From positions 9,477-63,226 of the forward strand of contig DKYJ01000052.1 of assembly GCA_002493305.1 (NCBI GenBank): DNA of 53,750 nucleotides. Direction: 5' to 3'. Under the pieces are notes generated by a model. That model worked only from the letters and a program-made list of their open reading frames with translations, made no database searches and was not told where the DNA came from. Made by a program: the position numbers and the translations under genes. The DNA is from Clostridiales bacterium UBA7103. GTDB lineage: Bacteria; Bacillota; Clostridia; Oscillospirales; Oscillospiraceae. Numbering within the stretch: the first letter of the stretch is position 1; the number at the start of each line of letters is the position of its first letter. This document shows positions 48,891-53,750 of the stretch, piece after piece.

Positions 48891-49703
48891 TTATCTCAGC
48901 CCTTTTTCTTTGAGATATTCAATTACCCTGTCGGGATGGTTGCAGAGCGCCATTGTAACACCGTTATCTAGCATGTTCTGAAGACATTCACAGCAGTCGG
49001 TCTTTTTCATGCTGCCATCAGAGCAACGGCTGTAGCCGTCCCAACTGGAACACCATGCCCAAACCTCAACGCCATAGTTATTTTTGAGCTTCTCGACATT
49101 TTCGGGATTTACATCCTGGCAGGCATTGTAGCAAAGAGCCTCAGCCTTTTTCACCCCGTCGCCCAGCAGGCAGCCGAAATTCTGCATACCGTAGAATCCG
49201 TCGGGAGATGCCTCAACCATAAAGCCTCTGTCATGCATCTGAGCAAGACCGTAGCCGTTGAGTCCGTTGAAAATGACTCTGCCTTTGTAGCCTTTGCTCT
49301 CCACTATGTCGGCAACTCTATTTGCTATGGTGCCGTCATCTGTCTTCATGTCGATGTTAAACATCAGCTCAGGGAATTCGTCCAGCAACGCACACATCTC
49401 CTCAAAGGTGACTATACGTTCTACCATGGGACGCTTTGCAAACTTTGCCGCCATATTGTAGCCGCGAAGTTCTTCAAGAGTGTAGTCTGCAAGCAGACCC
49501 ACGCCGTCAGAAGTACGCTCCAACTCATAGTCATGGCAGATGACAGGGATGCCTTCCTTTGAGCAGACCACATCCATCTCTATCATGTCTACACCGAGTT
49601 CTGCTGCGGCGCGGAAACTGGACATTGTGTTCTCAGGGTACTCTGCTGCAAAACCGCGGTGACCGCAGACAACAAATTTACTATTAAGATTATGTATAGT
49701 CAT
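48891..49703 (-). CDS. Glycerophosphodiester phosphodiesterase
   Basis: 270-residue cytoplasmic GDPD that hydrolyses glycerophosphodiesters to a glycerol phosphate and an alcohol. Catalytic residues are in GHRGFAAEYPENTMSSF (His, Arg, Glu), EMDVVCSKEGIPVICHD (Glu, Asp, His) and the metal-binding MFNIDMKTDD. No signal peptide, so the substrate must be imported, consistent with the adjacent TRAP genes. The ATG at 49703 follows GGAGGATGAC, one base after the dctM stop. Confidence 0.93.
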   Translation of the reverse strand: MTIHNLNSKFVVCGHRGFAAEYPENTMSSFRAAAELGVDMIEMDVVCSKEGIPVICHDYELERTSDGVGLLADYTLEELRGYNMAAKFAKRPMVERIVTFEEMCALLDEFPELMFNIDMKTDDGTIANRVADIVESKGYKGRVIFNGLNGYGLAQMHDRGFMVEASPDGFYGMQNFGCLLGDGVKKAEALCYNACQDVNPENVEKLKNNYGVEVWAWCSSWDGYSRCSDGSMKKTDCCECLQNMLDNGVTMALCNHPDRVIEYLKEKGLR

Positions 49704-49704
49704 G

Positions 49705-51003
49705 TCATCCTCCAAGTCCGTAAACCATGCTGGGAAGGAAGGTGATAATCTGGGGGAATGCAATCAAAATCACCAGAACAACAGCCATCACGAGCAGGAA
49801 TGCCCAGCTATATTTGAGGAATGCCGGTATACTGCATCCTGTAATTCCGCAGGTGATGTACATCATGCCGCCGAAGGGAGGAGTAAGAGAACCCATCGCG
49901 ATATTGATGATGATTATGATACCAAATGCTACCATGTTTACACCATAGAGCTTTGCCATAGGAGCAAGCAGAGGAGTCATGATGAGAAGCAACGGAGTAC
50001 CCTCAACAAACATGCCAAGGAAGAGCAGCAAAAGGTTTACAATTATCATAAATACCACAGGGCTTGTGGTGAACTCCATCAGCATGGCTGTGAGATTTTG
50101 GGGGATGCGCTCCCAGTTGAGGTAGTTACCGAAGAGCAGGGAGGTAACAATCAGCAGCATAATGCCGCCGAAAGAATAGGCTGCCTCCTTGAGCATGGCA
50201 GGAATCTCCCTTATTTTGACGTTCTTATATACAAATATGGCTACAAAGGTGGACAGAACTATCATGACCAAGCCGCCTTCGGTGGGGGTAAACCAACCAG
50301 AGCGGATACCAATAATCATTGTAAGAGGCATAATAAGCGACCATATTGCCTCTTTGAGTGCCACGAAAACTTCCTTTAAAGTAGCCCGTCTGTCGCGGGT
50401 GCTCTTCCAGTGATACTTTTTTGCATAGAAGGCAACAACTATCATCTGTGCAATGCAGAGCATAGCTCCGGGGATGTAACCGGCAAAGAACATCTGACCG
50501 ATACTAACTTCTGCCAAAATCGCATAGTTTATAAGGCTGCCGCCAGGAGGAATGATGGGTGCAATAAGTGATGAGGCAGCAGTGATTGCAGTGGAGAAGG
50601 CCAGGGGATAGCCGTGCTTTGTCATCTCGGGAACAAGAATCTTGCACTGGAGAGCTGCATCAGCAGAGGCAGAGGAACAGACTCCGCCGTTGAGCGTGGA
50701 GAGAACAACATTAATCTGACCCAGTGCGCCTTCTCTGTGACCTACCAGCGCATCACAGAAATTCATAAGCCTTTCTGTTATTCTGCCGTAGTTCATCATA
50801 ATGCCGGCAATAACGAAGTATGCACCGGCCATTTTAGTCAGACCCATTATTTGTGTGACAAGGGTCTGTATCATGTTGGTTAGCTGATATCCATCAGTGA
50901 GGAAGCCGAAGTACAATATGCTTGCTGCCAACATTGAAACTGCGACCGGAACACCGAGGAACATCAATACAAGAACAAATAGAACTGGGATATATGGAGT
51001 CAT
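49705..51003 (-). CDS. dctM: TRAP transporter large permease (DctM)
   Basis: 432-residue membrane protein with about 12 helices, the ion-coupled transport subunit of a TRAP system. Family motifs: FLGVPVAVSM near the start, ICSSASADAALQCKILVPEM-type segment GGVCSSASADAALQCKILVP, IAPIIPPGGSLINYA and GTPLLLIMTPLLAP. ATGA overlap with dctQ. Confidence 0.94.
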   Translation of the reverse strand: MTPYIPVLFVLVLMFLGVPVAVSMLAASILYFGFLTDGYQLTNMIQTLVTQIMGLTKMAGAYFVIAGIMMNYGRITERLMNFCDALVGHREGALGQINVVLSTLNGGVCSSASADAALQCKILVPEMTKHGYPLAFSTAITAASSLIAPIIPPGGSLINYAILAEVSIGQMFFAGYIPGAMLCIAQMIVVAFYAKKYHWKSTRDRRATLKEVFVALKEAIWSLIMPLTMIIGIRSGWFTPTEGGLVMIVLSTFVAIFVYKNVKIREIPAMLKEAAYSFGGIMLLIVTSLLFGNYLNWERIPQNLTAMLMEFTTSPVVFMIIVNLLLLFLGMFVEGTPLLLIMTPLLAPMAKLYGVNMVAFGIIIIINIAMGSLTPPFGGMMYITCGITGCSIPAFLKYSWAFLLVMAVVLVILIAFPQIITFLPSMVYGLGG

Positions 51004-51551
51004 TCTTCTTCCCTCACTTTCCAGACGGGTACATACTTGCAGCTTGGCAACGGCTCGCCTTTTCTGAAGAGATTAATTATCTGTACAATCAGGTCAGTGA
51101 AATTGTACAGTGTCATAATAGAAAAACCAATGCCCAAGGCTAAGTGCATATAAGCATAAGGCACATGAGTAACATTCAAAGTTCGTATGAAAGATCTGCC
51201 CATCAGTTTCCATGAGAGGAATGCGACATAACCGATAACTGCTACACTGACGGCAGAAATAAGCACTTCCATCACTTCGCGGGCTTTTGCGGGCAAATGG
51301 GAGAGAATAAAGTCAATGCGAATATGCGCATCGATCCTGTAAAACTGGCCTCCGCCCACATAAGTAATCCACAGGAAGCCCATCAGGGCTATTTCGTTGA
51401 GCGCAGGATAGTCTCTGCCGGTAAGTAAGCGACTGACAACATTGGCAAGCAGGGCAAGTACCATTATGGCAGAGCATATTACTATGATAATATCAATTAC
51501 TTTGTCTATTTTCTTATAGACCTTTCCATAAAGAAATTCTAAGAACTTCAT
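51000..51551 (-). CDS. dctQ: TRAP transporter small permease (DctQ)
   Basis: 183-residue subunit with four helices that scaffolds DctM. Recognised by NEIALMGFLWITYVGGGQFY and DAHIRIDFILSHLPAKAREV, the family's AH(I/V)xVD-like region. The hairpin at 51581-51611 separates it from dctP. Confidence 0.92.
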   Translation of the reverse strand: MKFLEFLYGKVYKKIDKVIDIIIVICSAIMVLALLANVVSRLLTGRDYPALNEIALMGFLWITYVGGGQFYRIDAHIRIDFILSHLPAKAREVMEVLISAVSVAVIGYVAFLSWKLMGRSFIRTLNVTHVPYAYMHLALGIGFSIMTLYNFTDLIVQIINLFRKGEPLPSCKYVPVWKVREEE

Positions 51552-51580
51552 AGGGAGCCACCTTTGCTTTTTTTAGACAA

Positions 51581-51611
51581 GATAGACCGCGCCCAAAAGG
51601 GGCGGTCTATC
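51581..51611 (-). terminator. Intercistronic hairpin dctP-dctQ
   Basis: GATAGACCGC (51581-51590) with GCGGTCTATC (51602-51611), plus inner GC pairs; no T run on the minus strand. Probably an attenuator or 3'-stabiliser that lets the binding protein be made in excess over the permease, as in many TRAP and ABC operons. Confidence 0.65.
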
Positions 51612-51654
51612 CTTTTCAATGTACCGATGATATTTAGATTATGCTAAGAATTTC

Positions 51655-52704
51655 TTAGTAACCGAGAGCTGCCTTGATCTCTGCAATTTCTGCAAGGACT
51701 TCGGAACCCATGGGGCTGGCTTCGATTACAGGCTTAACTGCTTCCTGGAAGGTGGAGAAGTCGGTGATTTCGATAACTTCAATGCCATTTGCCTTAGCCT
51801 CTTCCAGATAACCGTCAAGGTCAGCATTGGTCAGCTCATTGCCCTCAGCAAGAGCAGTATAGAATTCTTCTTCAATAATAGCGCGGTATTCTTCGGGGAT
51901 GCTCATCCAGAAGTCATAGCCTACGAAGAAGCCTGCGTTGTCCAGAATGTGCTGAGTCAGAGAGAAATACATCTGGTGGGGCATCTCCCAAGCGCTTGCA
52001 CTAACGGGGGACTTGTTGGTGCCTTCAAAGCCGTCAATTATACCAGCCTGCATGTTGCTGTAAACCTCAGACCAAGGACCGGCCATGTAATTTGCCTTAA
52101 GTGCCTTAAAGGTTTCAATGTAAAGAGTACTGTCAGGAATACGGATAGACAGACCTTCAACATCAGCAGCGGTGTAAACGGGCTTGTTTGCGCAGATGCT
52201 GCGGTAGCCGTTGAAACCGTTGTTGCAGATGACATGGAGACCAGCATCATTTGCTTTGTCGACGATTTCAGCCCACAGATCAGACTTAAAGAAAGCATCA
52301 GCTATCTCGAGGTTTTCATACAGGTAGGGAAGGTAAACAGTGGTGAATTCGGGGACATAGTCAGAGAAGAGGTTGCATGCGGTGTAGTAAATAACATTGG
52401 AGCTGCTCATAACAGCCTCAATACCTTCTGCATAGACCAGCATCTGACCATCGGGGTAAACCTGAATGTCAACCATGCCGCCTGTGCGCTCTTTGATGAT
52501 TTCACAGTGTTCAATCATCTGCTTTACTTCGTGGTTGTTGGAGCCGTTGGTGGTGGTCAGCTTGATAACGATAGGCTCTTTTACTTCTTCTACAGCAGGA
52601 GCCTCTTCTGCGGGGGCATCAGCCTTGGGTTCTTCCTTTGCGCCACATGCGCAGAGGGTAAAGACCATTGCGAAGGCCAAAAGTAATGCTAACAGTTTTT
52701 TCAT
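51655..52704 (-). CDS. dctP: TRAP transporter substrate-binding lipoprotein (DctP)
   Basis: 349-residue extracytoplasmic solute receptor. Lipoprotein signal MKKLLALLLAFAMVFTLCAC with the lipobox Cys near residue 20, then an Ala/Glu/Pro-rich linker. The mature domain shows DIQVYPDGQMLVYAEGIEAV and the family's Arg in SIRIPDSTLYIETFKALKAN, which normally binds a carboxylate, and NMQAGIIDGFEGTNKSPVSA. The ligand is therefore likely an organic acid or other anionic solute. AAAAGGAGA precedes the ATG. Confidence 0.94.
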   Translation of the reverse strand: MKKLLALLLAFAMVFTLCACGAKEEPKADAPAEEAPAVEEVKEPIVIKLTTTNGSNNHEVKQMIEHCEIIKERTGGMVDIQVYPDGQMLVYAEGIEAVMSSSNVIYYTACNLFSDYVPEFTTVYLPYLYENLEIADAFFKSDLWAEIVDKANDAGLHVICNNGFNGYRSICANKPVYTAADVEGLSIRIPDSTLYIETFKALKANYMAGPWSEVYSNMQAGIIDGFEGTNKSPVSASAWEMPHQMYFSLTQHILDNAGFFVGYDFWMSIPEEYRAIIEEEFYTALAEGNELTNADLDGYLEEAKANGIEVIEITDFSTFQEAVKPVIEASPMGSEVLAEIAEIKAALGY

Positions 52705-52781
52705 TTTTTTCTCCTTTTATTTATATTTTTTGTATTGCTAATGGCGTATAGTCCTGTCGAACGGGTATACCCATAAATGCA

Positions 52782-53444
52782 CTATTTATTCTCCATCTGT
52801 ATTCGTTCGATTATTGGAATGAGATCGAGCATTGTGTCAACTATGTAGTCAGCCTGACTGAGATCTTGCGGGTTCTTTCCGTTGTCGGTAAAACCTACGC
52901 TCAACATTCCTGCGCGGTTTAGTGCGAGGCAACCGGATGTGCTGTCCTCTATGCCTAGCGCATGGCATCCTTCTATGCCAGCAAATCGCTGTGCAACAAG
53001 ATAGATGTCGGGATCGGGCTTTACTGCGTGAACATCGTTTTTGGTAACCTTAACATCAAACAAATCCAGCACACCCAAATACTCCAATATAGCATCAACG
53101 AAGCTTACATCCGAGCCAGAGGTGACTGCTGTAGTATATCCGTTTTGCTTCAGATAATTAAGGAGCTCCGTAAGCCTTGGTGCTTCCGGCTGCTTTGCCT
53201 CCTGTACATATTTAGCAACAAGCGCAAACTGCTGGGACACCAGATTTTCAATGTCCTGCTCGGGAAGTCCGAACTTTTCTATCACATGGGCCCAGAACAG
53301 TCGGTTCGACCTTCCCACGTAGTATTCGAGGTCAAGATCGCCGACTGCTCCGAAACTCCTGGCAATTTCTGTTTTTGCTCTGGCGTGTGCCCATTCATCG
53401 TCAATTATGGTCCCATCAAGATCAAAAGTAACTAACTTCAGCAT
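52782..53444 (-). CDS. HAD-superfamily phosphatase, beta-phosphoglucomutase-like
   Basis: 220-residue cytoplasmic HAD hydrolase. Motif I TFDLDGTIIDDEW (nucleophile Asp), motif II TTAVTSGSDVSF, motif III lysine in HAVKPDPDIYLVAQ, motif IV GIEDSTSGCLALN. The cap is the small helical type (about 15-85). The ATG at 53444 follows GGGGGAG. First gene of the TRAP operon; probably dephosphorylates a sugar or polyol phosphate in the pathway. Confidence 0.92.
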   Translation of the reverse strand: MLKLVTFDLDGTIIDDEWAHARAKTEIARSFGAVGDLDLEYYVGRSNRLFWAHVIEKFGLPEQDIENLVSQQFALVAKYVQEAKQPEAPRLTELLNYLKQNGYTTAVTSGSDVSFVDAILEYLGVLDLFDVKVTKNDVHAVKPDPDIYLVAQRFAGIEGCHALGIEDSTSGCLALNRAGMLSVGFTDNGKNPQDLSQADYIVDTMLDLIPIIERIQMENK

Positions 53445-53478
53445 AGGCATCTCCCCCTTACTGTCCTTGTGTGAGTTC

Positions 53479-53507
53479 ATTTTATTTGTAGGTTGGTAAA
53501 ACGTCAA
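53479..53507 (-). promoter_or_regulatory. Promoter of the HAD-TRAP-GDPD-G1PDH operon
   Basis: Minus strand: -35 TTGACG (53507-53502), a 17-base spacer and -10 TAAAAT (53484-53479), about 35 bases before the HAD start. The only consensus promoter found for the ten co-oriented genes. Confidence 0.68.
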
Positions 53508-53750
53508 CTTACGAAAATAGGCTAAAAGACTCAATTATTAGCGTCTATTTTGTCACAACAATTAATATTAATTAATAAACATATTGATAATATTAACCGT
53601 TGTGCTTTTTGCACGAAAAACACAGTTCTAACAAGCTAAAATGTGACGTAATGCAAAGCTGAGCTAGGGTATTTCATGTAACTTAATTAATATTATTAAT
53701 AATTTTTTGATAATTATTTTTAAAATCTTGATTTGTAGTAATTTTAGGTT
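53508..53750. other. AT-rich upstream region without a gene
   Basis: Very AT-rich sequence with a palindrome ATTAATATTAAT (53561-53572) and the related word TTAATTAATATTATTAATAA near 53683-53702. No open frame or RNA recognised; may hold regulator sites for the TRAP operon or be the edge of the accessory region. Confidence 0.5.

Noticed and set aside
1..53750. CRISPR array, rRNA or tRNA genes
   Set aside because: No regularly spaced repeats with spacers and no cloverleaf or rRNA-like stretch was found on either strand by reading.

Overview
The window looks like the chromosome of an anaerobic, Gram-positive gut-type Clostridia (Bacillota). An Oscillospirales-like host is my best guess, not a proof. 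The reasons are the rpsB-tsf and ricT-holB pairs, strong AGGAGG ribosome binding sites, consensus sigma-A-like promoters, a ferredoxin-linked [NiFe] hydrogenase, an NSS-type transporter and remains of a Clostridia-type integrative element. The first ~36.8 kb is GC-rich. From ~37.1 kb onward the sequence is clearly more AT-rich and has accessory character.

Layout. 1-1400: 3' end of rpsB, then tsf. 1.6-7.4 kb: a GntR/FCD regulator gene diverges from a CrtI-like FAD oxidoreductase plus FAD/[2Fe-2S] reductase operon, followed by a two-subunit aconitase X (AcnX) operon. The two operons have almost identical promoters and TGGTAAT operator-like sites, so they look like one regulon. 7.4-19.8 kb: housekeeping and miscellaneous genes: a zinc-ribbon protein, ricT, holB, a TetR regulator with a divergent MMPL exporter, a DUF362 protein, PAP2 phosphatase, MmcQ/YjbR protein, a membrane protein, two tandem CNNM/CorC-type proteins and a chloramphenicol-acetyltransferase-like enzyme. 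19.8-33.3 kb: a minus-strand [NiFe]-hydrogenase supercluster. It reads hypF-hypC-hypD-hypE, a NuoC-like subunit, the catalytic large subunit, hypA, then Mrp-antiporter-like subunits (E, F, G, MbhD, MbhE, B, C, D), NuoH-like, NuoB-like and a multi-cluster ferredoxin subunit. This is a membrane-bound, ion-translocating, H2-evolving group 4 (Mbh-type) complex with much of its maturation machinery. 34-36.8 kb: an NSS transporter diverges from a LysR regulator.

37.1-44.1 kb: a decayed integrative element with three tandem large serine recombinases, a DUF6870-like protein, Tn916-type sigma-like and small HTH proteins, and an XRE repressor. The XRE gene is joined in frame to the first half of a PHP-phosphoesterase gene, which marks one edge of the element or a deletion scar. 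44.1-53.5 kb: a minus-strand catabolic operon under one upstream promoter: HAD phosphatase, TRAP transporter (DctP, DctQ, DctM), glycerophosphodiester phosphodiesterase, DMT permease, sn-glycerol-1-phosphate dehydrogenase, an ACT-like small protein, an FAD-dependent oxidoreductase and the truncated PHP gene. The enzyme set suggests uptake and catabolism of a glycerophosphodiester or phosphorylated polyol, possibly of glycerol-1-phosphate stereochemistry. That is inference.

No rRNA, tRNA or CRISPR array was seen. Structured dispersed repeats occur in several of the larger intergenic gaps.
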